This document shows positions 23,801 through 31,730 of a stretch of DNA of 64,000 nucleotides, piece after piece. The position numbers were made by a program, and so were the translations under genes. Origin of the DNA: Dipteris shenzhenensis (Eukaryota; Polypodiophyta; Polypodiopsida; Gleicheniales). Every line of letters begins with the position of its first letter. The first letter of the stretch is position 1. The notes under the pieces are model-generated. The model did not search any database. It was not told where the DNA came from and saw nothing but the letters and a program-made list of their open reading frames with translations. The DNA is taken from assembly GCA_047967505.1 (NCBI GenBank), contig CM106540.1; one strand, 5' to 3'.

Positions 23801-26278
23801 CCAGATCTCTCTTTTTATGTCAAGGTACTCAGCTTGGATAGTCCTCCAAAATGAATGAAATAAACTATTGTGTTTTGTGTGTTTTGTAAACACCTCTGGT
23901 CACCTTATAATGTAGGCCATGTGTATGTTTTGCTCCATGGTACCTCCTGCAGACATTGTGTGCATGTACATGCAGGGGAGATAACCATTGGAAGGTCTTT
24001 TTGTATCCCTTTTGTTTACCTTACACCCAAGGGAACCCTTGCTAGCATGAGAACCTAGCCATAGATTTATCCTTGACCACCATGAGATGGCATGAGAAAC
24101 TATGAGACTAGATGTATCCTTGACATAGCCTGAGGCATTCCCTTGAGGGGGGGTTTGATGGGATATCTCAAGGTGTATGCCTCAGGCACCTTGGTTTCTA
24201 TGTGTGAGTGCTAGAGGCACAGTTAGGTGCCCACAAGCACAGTTAGGTGGTAGAGAGCCACATAGGATGATTGAGAGAATCTAGGAGCAGATTGAGGAGA
24301 TGATTGTGGAGCTCTGAAGTCATCAGTGATGTCAGTGAGCATGTATGAGGTGCCTACTTAAGGACCTCACTCTTCTTCATTCCATAATGCAAGTATTCTG
24401 AGTTTGTGTCCACTCTTTCCTTTCCTTTCAGTTTACCAACACCTCCTTTCATCCTATATGACCCTATCCACTTACTGCTATATATCTGGACCAGTATGGA
24501 AGTCTCCTTATGGAAGTCTCCTGCAGGGTTTGGTGGAGCCTATGACATCTGCCTGTTTTTCCAGGCAATCAAACTACAGCTGCTCTTCAACCCTCTCTAT
24601 TCCAGCAAGCTGTTTAAGAGCTGATCTGCTGCGTATCAGTAATTTTGGCTTCATATAGTGACTACTATTTTTAAAATTCCCACACGTGTGGACAATGGCA
24701 CCATCTTCTAGACAAGTTACAGGGACATCCTTGGCATATGGCACCTTTGTGATCTCAGGGGACCATCTTTCCGTCCAGCCCACCAAGTTCCAAGGGAATT
24801 CTCCACAACTCTGCATTTGGGAAAGTAAGGTCCATAGCCCATGGTATGCTTGAAGGCACCCATTTCTTTCTTTCTTTCCTTGGGAAGCTGGCTCCTGCTT
24901 TTTTTTTTTTTGGGGGAGGGGGGGGGGGTGTTGTTGAAGCCACTAGCTCTTCTCTGTAGGGTCAATTCTACTTCTTGGTAGCCCATCTAGGGGATCTATT
25001 TCAATTGTAGCCTAGGTAGATAGAGGACTCTGGAGTCCAAGGGATTTTCCTATTAAATTTTTACTTTGAGTTTTTTTTTTGGGGGGTCTTAGAGTTCTAA
25101 GTTTACTAGATGAACACCCAACAACACGTGGTAGATGCGGAACAACATTTTTTGCAATTGATAGAGAGTGGGGTCTGTTTGATGTATTTATGCCACTTTC
25201 AAATCAAATCCTTGAGGCAAATTTGTGAAGCGGGATTGCATTTCTCAAATAAGACTTGTGTATCAGTTGAGGACTTTCTTGAGAAAGCATTTTGTTGGCT
25301 TTGGTTGTGAAGGATTGAGACGGAGCTCGTCAAGATATCTTTATGTATTCCTGTTCACCACTTCTGCCGCATTCATGCTGTCTTCTGTACCATTCCTATC
25401 GGGCCACTACTACAGTAAGGTGTGCGAAATATATCTCAAATGCCTAGCATTCTTCAACCAGCTCATTCACAACCTGATTTTGCTTATTTAGGCGATTCGT
25501 ATGCTTGTTTCGGTGGTAACCTTCCGTTTATCTTTAGAAAACTTATAGAGATTTGCAAAAAATGTGGACATATTCGCATTTATTTGTGGATGTTTAGTCT
25601 ATTGCACATGCAATCAATGTTTGATTCAAGGGTTTGGGGGTTTGATGATTCGAGTGTACAGACCATCGAGCTCAAGATGCCATGTGTATAAATGTAAAGA
25701 ACAGACCTCCTTTTCCATCAATTGTTTCTTGCAAGTGTGTCTTGGCATCAACTATTGCTTATGGTGTTGTGTGGAGATCTTATCTTCTATCTGCAGTTTA
25801 CATTGTGGTAGTTGGGACTTTGACTTCACAAAGCTTTGCTTGATCTTGTCTTGATGATCTTCTTGTGCAGATTTCCAAAAATTTTGAGAGAGATGGGACT
25901 GGGAAAAACTACAAGCAGCTTGTCATTGATGGATTAGAAGCTGCTCAGGAGCTAATTGGTGTGTGAACTTCTGACCATCCTTGATCTTATTTTGGTTTGC
26001 TATCGTAGATGGTGTATTTTTAATTTCATTGTCGTGGCATGCTTGCTTATTTATCTCAAAACGTGCATTTATGAATGCTTTCAGTATTTTTGTAGTTGGC
26101 TAAGTGTTATGCATTTTGGATTTCTAGTCGATGATCTTGCTGCTGCCTTAATGGTTTTGTTACCATAAAATTCTGTAAGCAATGATGGTCTTTTGCTTGT
26201 GCAGGAATGACAGTGCAACTATTGGAGATACTCGTGAGCTTCTCCCTCTTGCAGTATCTCTTGCGCAGGAGGAGTTAG
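14391..26278 (+). CDS. Small four-helix membrane protein, Jagunal-like, six exons
   Basis: Six exons with matching phases give 179 residues: 14391-14481, 14617-14672, 17553-17676, 25313-25419, 25871-25958 and 26205-26278 (stop TAG). Every intron starts GT and ends AG. The N-terminus carries RPSGTDGADYPFRMTVDN, like the GTDGSDF motif near the start of Jagunal proteins and their plant relatives. Hydrophobic segments lie at about residues 44-66, 68-92, 97-122 and 148-175, and a basic RRSSSR loop follows helix 2. The tail ends LLRRRS, which could act as an arginine-type ER retention signal. Jagunal proteins are ER membrane proteins that affect secretory traffic; the role here is inferred from resemblance recalled from memory. 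Intron 3 is 7.6 kb and full of transposons, yet the reading frame is intact. Exon 6 also has a second, longer open frame, which the splice phase excludes. Confidence 0.72.
15648..16110 (-). mobile_element. LINE-B 3' end with zf-RVT domain (minus strand)
   Basis: The minus strand encodes VMLGVIPFGQLLARRHIAP, RRLAPRESLLHVF and NCPVTHEF, the zf-RVT C-terminal domain of plant LINEs, broken by stops. The plus-strand copy at 26950-27530 encodes almost the same peptide. Both share the 3' untranslated end GACAGCTTCTTGTAATA followed by TACATGGATT. The copy lies in intron 2 of the Jagunal-like gene, antisense to it. Confidence 0.8.
16127..16260 (-). mobile_element. Second LINE 3' tail (minus strand)
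   Basis: The plus strand starts with a T run and GGGTGAAATCAAGATG, then TATTACAAGAAACTAGC. In reverse complement this is the TTTCTTGTAATA...GATTTCACC end of LINE-B followed by a short poly-A. It abuts a CACACC microsatellite (16083-16127). Confidence 0.5.
16281..16330. repeat. Near-perfect hairpin
   Basis: Left arm CTCAACCGTTTCCTCC (16285-16300), an 8-base loop, then the exact reverse complement (16309-16324). The arms extend a further five pairs (ATTTG/CAAAT) past a single bulged C. Confidence 0.9.
16339..16388. repeat. Alternating purine-pyrimidine tract
   Basis: GCGCGAGCACACACACACG then TACGCGTGCGCGTACGTATG is almost entirely alternating purine and pyrimidine and partly palindromic. Such DNA can adopt the Z form in general; nothing here shows that it does. 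Confidence 0.8.
16428..16663. repeat. Tandem 118-bp repeat, each unit holding a palindrome
   Basis: Units at 16428-16545 and 16546-16663 are essentially identical. Each contains an imperfect palindrome of about 50 bp (16437-16488 and 16555-16606): ATGACTAACTC pairs with GAGTTAGTCAT around a central GAAAGCTTTC. Confidence 0.92.
16664..17060 (+). promoter_or_regulatory. LTR-like or promoter-like segment with TATA box
   Basis: A GC-richer stretch with repeated GGTCAG/CTGACC motifs is followed by TATATATAA at 16929-16937. The layout resembles the LTR-like stretch at 43.3-44.2 kb (repeated CGGTC motifs, then TATATAA). No matching second LTR was found, so a solo LTR is only a guess. Confidence 0.3.
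17108..17400 (-). other. Unidentified coding-like fragment (minus strand)
   Basis: A minus-strand open stretch contains AQFKDLPETLFPHVPN and is interrupted by frameshifts. It lies in intron 2, antisense to the host gene. It is possibly retroelement gag, but no family motif is visible. Confidence 0.25.
17854..18086. repeat. Three-copy intronic repeat, copy A
   Basis: About 230 bp beginning GGGTCTTTAGAAACTCA, with CTTATGCTTGGGCACTGAT in the first third and TATTCTAGTCTGATACAAAG near the end. The same pieces recur in the same order at 19365-19565 and 20911-21130. The first part of each copy is best conserved; the T-rich middle varies. Confidence 0.85.
18430..19140 (-). other. Unidentified coding-like fragments (minus strand)
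   Basis: Minus-strand stretches include ERWEYEGNETPETKGFTKTS (about 18980-19040) and WKSKDYICYIREIWDNAVK (about 18930-18980), with lysine-rich low-complexity sequence at 18550-18650. They look like parts of one protein, broken by stops. The family was not recognised. They lie inside intron 3, antisense to the gene. Confidence 0.28.
19256..19299. repeat. (CT)n microsatellite
   Basis: An uninterrupted CT run of about 20 units just upstream of repeat copy B. Confidence 0.97.
19365..19565. repeat. Three-copy intronic repeat, copy B
   Basis: The most diverged copy. It keeps GCTTATGCTTGGGTACTGAT, ACATAAGCAT, GATTGGATATATTCTAGTCT and the GAAGGTATATAT end. Confidence 0.75.
19760..20012 (+). pseudogene. 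Copia-type gag fragment with zinc knuckle
   Basis: The plus strand reads VERMTKVAHLVGSLMEEEKK and ends in CHFCGKPGHFEKD, a CCHC zinc knuckle (CX2CX4H) cut by a stop just where its last Cys is due. This is typical of Ty1/copia Gag C-termini. No pol follows. Confidence 0.75.
20080..20640 (+). pseudogene. Penelope-like reverse transcriptase fragment
   Basis: The plus strand, with a few frameshifts, reads DNLYITIGDSLFQQIIGIPMG, then FLANFYLFTYEFGFL, then a degraded catalytic block FYNDLFVPDVPDFQDFM where YxDD is expected. It continues with GTYPRDACELNCTSRGDSC and FLNIVRSQSGVGLEVDI, then QFHRFSCLCTTKESF and LLKHKRYN. The order GIPMG-(C)A-LANxYLFxYE, YIDD, a YP..L.LN.T block and QxHRFxxxCxxKExF is that of Penelope-type reverse transcriptases, not of LTR or LINE RTs. 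The GIY-YIG endonuclease was not seen. It sits in intron 3 of the Jagunal-like gene. Confidence 0.65.
20802..20842. repeat. (GA)n microsatellite
   Basis: An uninterrupted GA run of about 20 units, just upstream of repeat copy C. Confidence 0.97.
20911..21130. repeat. Three-copy intronic repeat, copy C
   Basis: Begins GGGTCTTTAGAAACCCAATA and ends with TTCTAGTCTTGCAAAGG, closely matching copy A. The Ty3/gypsy integrase fragment starts immediately after it. Confidence 0.85.
21131..21800 (+). pseudogene. Ty3/gypsy integrase remnant
   Basis: The plus strand reads IDRDAKCMRNFWKELFAIM (normally SDRDPKFTSNFWKELF), then, after frame slips, NWLCFAEFCHNITKHT (normally W...LPFAEFAYN...HSS). Near 21600-21690 follows QQVMKHYADKRRREKE and VVYLKSHKHS, the post-core region that precedes the chromodomain-like tail. 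The gag-only LTR element is inserted at its end, with the target duplication CCTCC. Confidence 0.75.
21801..22092 (+). repeat. Left LTR of gag-only element 1
   Basis: Starts TGATGGGATATC and ends TTTACCAACA (TG...CA). Compared with the right LTR it has two extra bases near position 35 and four extra (TGAG) at about 22017. Confidence 0.95.
22093..22104 (+). other. Primer-binding site of element 1
   Basis: TGGTATCAAAGC directly follows the left LTR. It differs by one base from the initiator-Met-tRNA complement TGGTATCAGAGC used by plant copia elements. Confidence 0.9.
22952..23782 (+). CDS. Gag of gag-only element 1
   Basis: The intact frame starts at ATG 22952 (a longer frame opens at 22856) and encodes 276 residues. 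The 22952 start matches the start of the related Gag in element 2 (MAT...FNGKGFHTWQ against MAS...FNGSNFHTWQ). It has a copia-type Gag core with FHTWQMKVKFALMRENLWG, GDDYIHHISDLESPTEAW and AAHVNYMRSLITQLAS. Two zinc knuckles follow near the C-terminus. The first (CNHCGKTNHLSKDY) has Tyr where the last Cys is expected; the second (CKHCGKNNHNEKFC) is complete. Gag would form the virus-like particle and bind element RNA in the cytoplasm. There is no frameshift or pol downstream. Confidence 0.9.
   Translation: MATLLNLEKFNGKGFHTWQMKVKFALMRENLWGLVKPTPTTSSTASNAGESSTPTRPARDPVREEKAYGIIALALGDDYIHHISDLESPTEAWQKLDMIFGASSHISKLSLKISFFELKMASGTTLAAHVNYMRSLITQLASINSPITPDDAMAVLLKSMLEDYDHIVTTLKNLHNPNLEGIISALQEEERHMELRKGNDTVYAVKVQKGKYTPCNHCGKTNHLSKDYFKMNPCKHCGKNNHNEKFCRAKAKTENANLLSVDEPPQDEASFEDYAF
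24141..24155 (+). other. Polypurine tract of element 1
   Basis: TTGAGGGGGGGTTT immediately precedes the right LTR, the expected position for plus-strand priming. Confidence 0.75.
24156..24441 (+). repeat. Right LTR of gag-only element 1
   Basis: 286 bp, TGATGGGATATC...TTTACCAACA, nearly identical to the left LTR and followed by the CCTCC target duplication. Confidence 0.95.
24447..25312. other. Rest of intron 3
   Basis: Continuation of the DNA into which element 1 inserted. It contains a T/G homopolymer run (24900-24930) and another at about 25068-25087. No protein family was recognised on either strand. It ends at the acceptor AG before exon 4 at 25313. Confidence 0.5.
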
Positions 26279-26541
26279 CCAAAAGAGCTGTCCAGATCCT
26301 GTTTGAAAAGAAAATGAGACCTGTTGAAACTGGGCAGGTTTAATTATCTAGGTATGTGGATGCAAGGAGGTTTCGATAAAACATCAGCAACACCTATCTA
26401 TTAATTTTCCTCCGATTCCCACGTAATTGTTTCTCTAATTTTATGTCTGCGGAGGCTGATTGCCTTTCAAATTACTCGATCTAACACTTATTCATGTCTT
26501 GTACATGTGATGTGCCATTTGTGCACTTGTGTTTTTGTGGA

Positions 26542-26547
26542 AATAAA
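26542..26547 (+). promoter_or_regulatory. Candidate polyadenylation signal of the Jagunal-like gene
   Basis: AATAAA lies 264 bp after the stop codon, in a T-rich stretch, and is the first canonical signal seen downstream. Confidence 0.45.
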
Positions 26548-26583
26548 TCCAGTTGTGAAGCATTGAAGCTTGTGACTCTTCTG

Positions 26584-26890
26584 CTAGAAAACAGAGGTGG
26601 AGTTACAGCCATAAAGCATAGTTAGGCTATGAGTAAAGCTAAATTCATACTTTTTTAGAGGGGAACCAACTAGAGAGATAAAAAATGGAACTAGAGTAAA
26701 TGTAGGACTTAGCACCATTCTCCTTACATCTAGCTTATCTTGATAATCTTTCCATTTGTCCACCTTCTTCTTGAACCTTTCCAAGAACCAAGTGCACCTA
26801 TGTGCCATAGAAACATCAAAGCCCTTTGGTAGTCCTAGAGATCTAAAGAATGTGCCTTTAGGAATCTTATGCCAACCCAAGTGCTTCAAA
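26584..26890 (-). pseudogene. LINE ORF2 segment after the RT domain (minus strand)
   Basis: The minus strand reads GFDVSMAHRCTWFLERFKKK and VDKWKDYQDKLDVRRMVLSP, the conserved LINE region just after the reverse transcriptase (normally ..RxxxKLxxWxxxxLSxAGRxxLxxxVL..). It faces away from the LINE-B 3' end that follows on the other strand. Confidence 0.65.
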
Positions 26891-26949
26891 AACCCTCTCC
26901 CTGCGGTGGAAGATTATGTAAACATTTTCCTAGAAATCACACATTGGTA

Positions 26950-27531
26950 ATCCAAATTTCATTCCTTAACGTGTACGCAAGTGAACGTGGTGGCGTAAAA
27001 GATTGCGGCAGCTTTGGTCCTGCAAACTTCCCCTTCGTCAACAGGTTTTTCCATGGTGGGTGATGCTGGGGGTTATTCCATTTAGACAACTCCTGGCACA
27101 TAGACATATTGCTCCTGTTGTTTGGCACAGATCTCTGACTCCAAGAGAATCCTTGCTCCACCTTTTCTGGCATTGCCCTATGATTTGTGACTTTCTGTTT
27201 TTTATACAATAGCGTCTCCAAGCCCGGTCTCCTACAGCTTGCGTTGGCAAGTTTTTTTGGCTGTTCAGGATTTACAAAGGGAGGCTTGAGTTGATCTTTT
27301 CTTCACTTGGGTTCGATACTCGTGGGGACTCTGGACTCTATGGAAAGACAAAAATTATAGAGAATTCTGAGATGTCACTAAGGCAATCTTTCTATGATTC
27401 TGTGTGTACATTAGATAGATTACTCTGTTTACATGCCTTACAATAAAATCTTTTGATATTCTAATTGCATGTCCTCTTTGCGGACAGCTTCTTGTAATAC
27501 AAACATACATGGATTACACCAAAAAAAAAAC
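26950..27531 (+). mobile_element. LINE-B 3' end with zf-RVT and poly-A tail (plus strand)
   Basis: The plus strand encodes KLPLRQQVFPWWVMLGVIPF, then HRSLTPRESLLHLFWHCPMI (zf-RVT; the Cys/His pattern is partly lost) and, after a slip, VRYSWGLWTLWKDKNYREF. The 3' untranslated part ends GATTACACC followed by about ten A, which is the LINE terminus. It is closely related to the minus-strand copy at 15648-16110. Confidence 0.82.
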
Positions 27532-28960
27532 TGTAGAAAGATAGACATAGACTTAGATCTTAAATAGTGCAACAGTAGTGTAGAACAATAGTTCATGTAT
27601 GAAAGATTGCTTGTAAACAAATGGACAAAAATCTGATACAAAAGGGTGTCCTCAATGTGCCACCATCTAGCAGATAGGTATTGCCTAGTTGTGGACCCCT
27701 AATCACTCAAAATTGTCATCAATCCTCCTGGCATCTTCTATCTCTGTCAGCCTGCATGCTCTCCTATAGCTTCAGTGGACTGCATAGTTTGATGTTTTCT
27801 CTTCTTGACGACGATCTCCAGATCCAGTGCTCCACAAACCTTTTAGATCTTGTAAACCTTCTGTGTGGTGTATTGCTCTTCACCGTGTAGGTGTTTTGCA
27901 GACTGTATGCCTTAAGCCTTATGTTTCTTGGTCTCTTTGCTGCCCTAGTACCAATAGCGTAGGTATTGATGAATGATTAGGGCCCAGGGCCACAGTCTTG
28001 TTTACAGGGCAGGAGGCCTCCAGAAATAGCAGACCCAGTTTGTAGGTTGGCTGATCAGTCTGTTGACTTGTACTTGCTCCAAGTACCCCACCCGACTACC
28101 ATGTGGCAGTGGTTGACTACTACAACTTGTTCTAGCTCGGTTTTGACTTGCTCTACTGCCCCAACTTGTTGCTATAGCAGGCCAACTGTCTGCAATGCCT
28201 TGACCAGCTGCCACTACCTGCAGATCTGGGTGTAGGACTTGTCCAACGGTCTGGAATGCCCTGACCAGTCTATTGCTATTTGCAGACCTGTCTGTAGGGC
28301 TTGCCTTCATGCAGGCTTTGCCGCTAGGCATGGGCCTTGTACCTGTGGGCCCTTCTGCCCACCATCTAGGGCTTGTGCTGCCCTTAACAGCAGCTTGTTC
28401 TTATCGTTCATGCTGCCCGTTTGGCAACTCTGCACTCCATCTCAGATCTTCTCCCATTGATAGTCTCTCTCTTTCTCTCTATCCACATGGCATCTCTCTT
28501 TCCCAATGATTGCTGACTGGTGCACCTACTCCACTTCACCGAGATCCCAACGGACACCACATCTTGCATATTGTTTAGCTGCTTCAGTGAAGTACGGTTG
28601 ACAGCCATGATCCACAGATCAGGGCAGAGCGAGATATCTCCTCCATGTCCTCATATGAGGGCTCTCAAAGGGGAGGTGACCATAGCAATCCCAACGCCTC
28701 TCACGATCCATTGTGGGCCAACATGCACACGTTGATGCTATTAGCTCCCACTGAGAAGCACTCAGGAACAAGTTGGAGACATTCTTTGAACCTACGACTC
28801 TCTAGGTTCGGTTTTGTGCAAATGCAGGTATCACCAAAGGTCTGTGGTACCACTATTTTTTATCATGAACATGCTAGCATTCTTGAGCAATCTTGGTCAT
28901 TCCGTCTATCGAACTGTCTGATCCTACCAAGCACCATGCTTTAAAGGGGTGTTTTAATCC
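27532..28960. other. No gene recognised
   Basis: Several short open stretches occur on both strands, none with a recognisable motif. 28000-28330 is built from repeated TGACC/ACTTG-type short motifs. It probably belongs to the decayed copia element on the minus strand further right. Confidence 0.4.
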
Positions 28961-31330
28961 AACTTAACTTTAGCAACATCTGCCACAAAGTGCTCCACTT
29001 GAACAATGAAATCCCTATGGTTGATCCACATAGATCTCCCAAAGGTCAAGTGCCTTTTCAAAAATCCTAGACGATAACCTCTCGATGAGGTCACAATTGA
29101 GTAGCCCTGCATTAACAATGTATCCTTTAGATTTGTACTATCCTTGTCTTCACCATAATGGCTTTAACAAGCTCACCATGTTCTATTTTCAGTAACTTCC
29201 TCCGAACCTCCTATCCTTGTCAAAAGGCATGCTCCTCAAAGCAATGATCACTACCTTTGACAAAAGTCATATAATAGATATTGATGTCTTTTGCACCGCG
29301 ATTGCCCCTCTTGCTTATCGAGAAGGCTTTCACCCTCTACTTCCTCAATACCTAAGAAACACAAAGCAAAGACTTTTCCCAAAGCATGCTATTGAAATGT
29401 GAATGCATGCACAAAGCGTATAGATCCTAATGAATACACTTGTTTGCATGCTTGCTTTAAAAATGAGCTAGTCACCTCTTGGAGGCGCCCAAAGTATCCA
29501 TTTGTAACCTTGTATTGCCATCTTCAATGTCCTTGTATCCTTTTGTATTTGATCCTTGAGGTCTCCTCGAAGACACCTCCCTCATGCAAGTTTGTTCTTA
29601 AAACAAATTGAGGAAACGTTGATGTCCTTCACCTTCATGAAGGTCTTTGGTCCCTTTGACTCGTGAGACCATCTCTTAATTTCAGAGATACGAATAGGTA
29701 TGCTTGGATCTACATACCCAATCTCAGCAACACTTGGAGTTGTCACTAAGAAAAGTGCTCCCGTTTTGTGACAAGTTTTAGTTTGGCTTTGACCCTTGAT
29801 TGGGCTGCTGCTTTTCTGGTTAGCCTTCTTTTTGCAGTCCTTCCCAAAATGACATAGTAGAAGCATTTCTTCTTTCTCTTGCTTTCACTTAATGAAGGTT
29901 CCTCATCATTCTCTTTGTCATTCCTCTTGTTGTTGGGCTTGCCATTGCCAGGCTTGCCCTTTCTTGTGGCCTCACTCTTGTCTTGTGCAACAAATGCTTT
30001 GTTGTTGGATCCATGATACTTCTTCTCTGGAGCTACTTTCTACAGAAGTAGGGCACTAGCTCCTCCAAAGTAATCGGTGCCAAACGTTGCCTTGCAATCA
30101 TGGTTGTTACAAACCCTTTATAACTCCTAGGGAGCATGCCAAGCAAAAGCTTGGCTATTCGAGCTAACTCGGTCTGTTGACCAATCATTGATAGTGGATC
30201 CCTCAACACCTTCATTTAAATGATGTGATCCTACACTGTGTCCCCCCCGTCTGCATATTGTTGAGTTTTGTATCTAGGTTGAGGATTTTGGCTTCATTGT
30301 TGATCTCATAAATATCCTTTAGGGTAACACCGTGTCCACTAGTTGAATGTGAGGGAGGACCAAGTCCGCAGTCATGCCAATGATTATGGCCGTGACCTCT
30401 GCATCTCGCAGGACCCAATTTGTGATTGCATCAGGCATTGCTACTGTCGCCACTATCCCAACATCATTTTTTATATTGTGAGGCCTTAGCTCCACTCCCA
30501 TCATAATCTCTCAAATCATTTGAACCACCACGTGGCTCCGAATCTTCGTCTACCAGAGAAGGTAGTTTATTTCATCGAGCTTATCCAATTTCCCAAGGCT
30601 TGGGATGGGTAGTCTACTAGCCATGACGAGGATGTGAAGGGCTTAGGAGAAGTACACTTGTTTGAATCTTGATCACCCTCCTTCTTGCAGGGGTACTCAA
30701 TTTTTTAGACGTAGGAGATGATTTCTACCACTTTGGACTAAGATCTCCTTCCAAAGGTTCTTACCTTTGATCTCCCAATACTTGCGAGTCTTCCTTGCAT
30801 GTTAGAAGAGTTTTGATTGAAATCGTTTGGAGAGGAAAAAAAAGAAATGGTTTGCTTTTGGATCTTTCACATTGTACGTAGCCAAGCTTTTCTAAGAAAG
30901 CGCGTAACATTTGGAGGTGGTGGGTTCCAACAACTTATCATCCTTGACTGGCAGATGGAGTGTCTTTGCCACCTCTGCTTTGTTGATTGTGATTCATTCC
31001 CTTGTGACTTTGAAGGTCGCAATGACTACCTCCCATTTATCTATGGCCATTGGTTTGGTAGACCCTGAAGGCAGTTCCTGAAACTTGTGAAGGCCTGTTC
31101 AGTGGAGCCAGGTAATGGTTGCTAGTGGTGAACTTTACTTTGGTCCTCTGCCCTTCTTGATCTTCGCTTGACAACCATAGAAAAGAACATGATTTAAAAA
31201 GTCCCACTCAAAGCATTGGATACTCGCGGGTGGATAATCAAATCGATCTAGGGAAGTTGATAACCCTATGGTGTCAAGGGTCAAAGCAAGAGTGCAGCAC
31301 AGCTCCACTTGTAATAACTTCACCTTAAAA
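28960..31330 (-). pseudogene. Copia-type gag remnant (minus strand)
   Basis: Minus-strand pieces in order from about 30.5 kb down: LRDAEVTAIIIGMTADLVLP; KLNNMQTGGT; LRDPLSMIGQQTELARIAK; LLGMLPRSYKGFVTTMIARQ; LAPITLEELVPYFC; and a Lys-rich region ending in a broken zinc knuckle (about 29830). This is the order of a Ty1/copia Gag (UBN2-type) protein. 5' leader sequence probably extends to about 31.3 kb. Protease, integrase and RT motifs were not found, and neither LTR was identified. Confidence 0.68.
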
Positions 31331-31346
31331 GTGGAATTGATGGACC

Positions 31347-31430
31347 TAATAGGACATGAATAGCCAAATCACTCTTCAGAATGAACATAATAGGACAGGA
31401 ATATCCAAATCACTCTTTAGAATGAACATA
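31347..31430. repeat. Direct repeat, 41-bp unit, two copies
   Basis: Both units begin TAATAGGACA, continue CCAAATCACTCTT(C/T)AGAAT and end GAACATA. They differ at only a few positions. Confidence 0.85.
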
Positions 31431-31506
31431 GTCGTGAAATCATGATCTAGAGAGACGAAGACTAAAAGTAGACAGAGAAGGGCTAACACCCTACGCTTTG
31501 GGAAGT

Positions 31507-31730
31507 GTCATACACTTTGTGTTGTGACCTCTATTTTTGTGTAGAAAGTTTGTCACACATTGTGTTGTGACCTACACTTTGTGTATATACCTTGTCATAC
31601 ACTTTGTGTTGTGACCTACATTTTGTGTAGAGACCTCGTCATGCATTTTGTGTTGTGACCTACATTTGTGTAGAGGCCTTATCATACACGTTGTGTAGTG
31701 ACATACATTTTGTGAAAAGACCAAAACTCA
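31507..31730. repeat. Minisatellite, unit about 44-46 bp, five copies
   Basis: Units follow the pattern GTCATACACTTTGTGTTGTG, ACCTACATTTTGTG, TAGAGACCTT with point changes and small indels. Five units are countable, the last most degraded. Confidence 0.9.

Larger units (their letters stand above)
21801..24441 (+). mobile_element. Gag-only LTR retrotransposon 1 (TR-GAG-like), complete
   Basis: A 2641-bp element bounded by a perfect 5-bp target duplication CCTCC (21796-21800 and 24442-24446). The LTRs are 292 and 286 bp and differ only by two small indels (2 and 4 bp) and about one substitution, so the insertion is recent. A primer site abuts the left LTR and a purine tract the right one. The only protein encoded is Gag; there is no protease, integrase or RT between the LTRs. 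Mobilisation therefore needs enzymes from another copia-type element. It is nested in a decayed Ty3/gypsy element in intron 3 of the Jagunal-like gene, in the same orientation as the gene. Confidence 0.93.
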
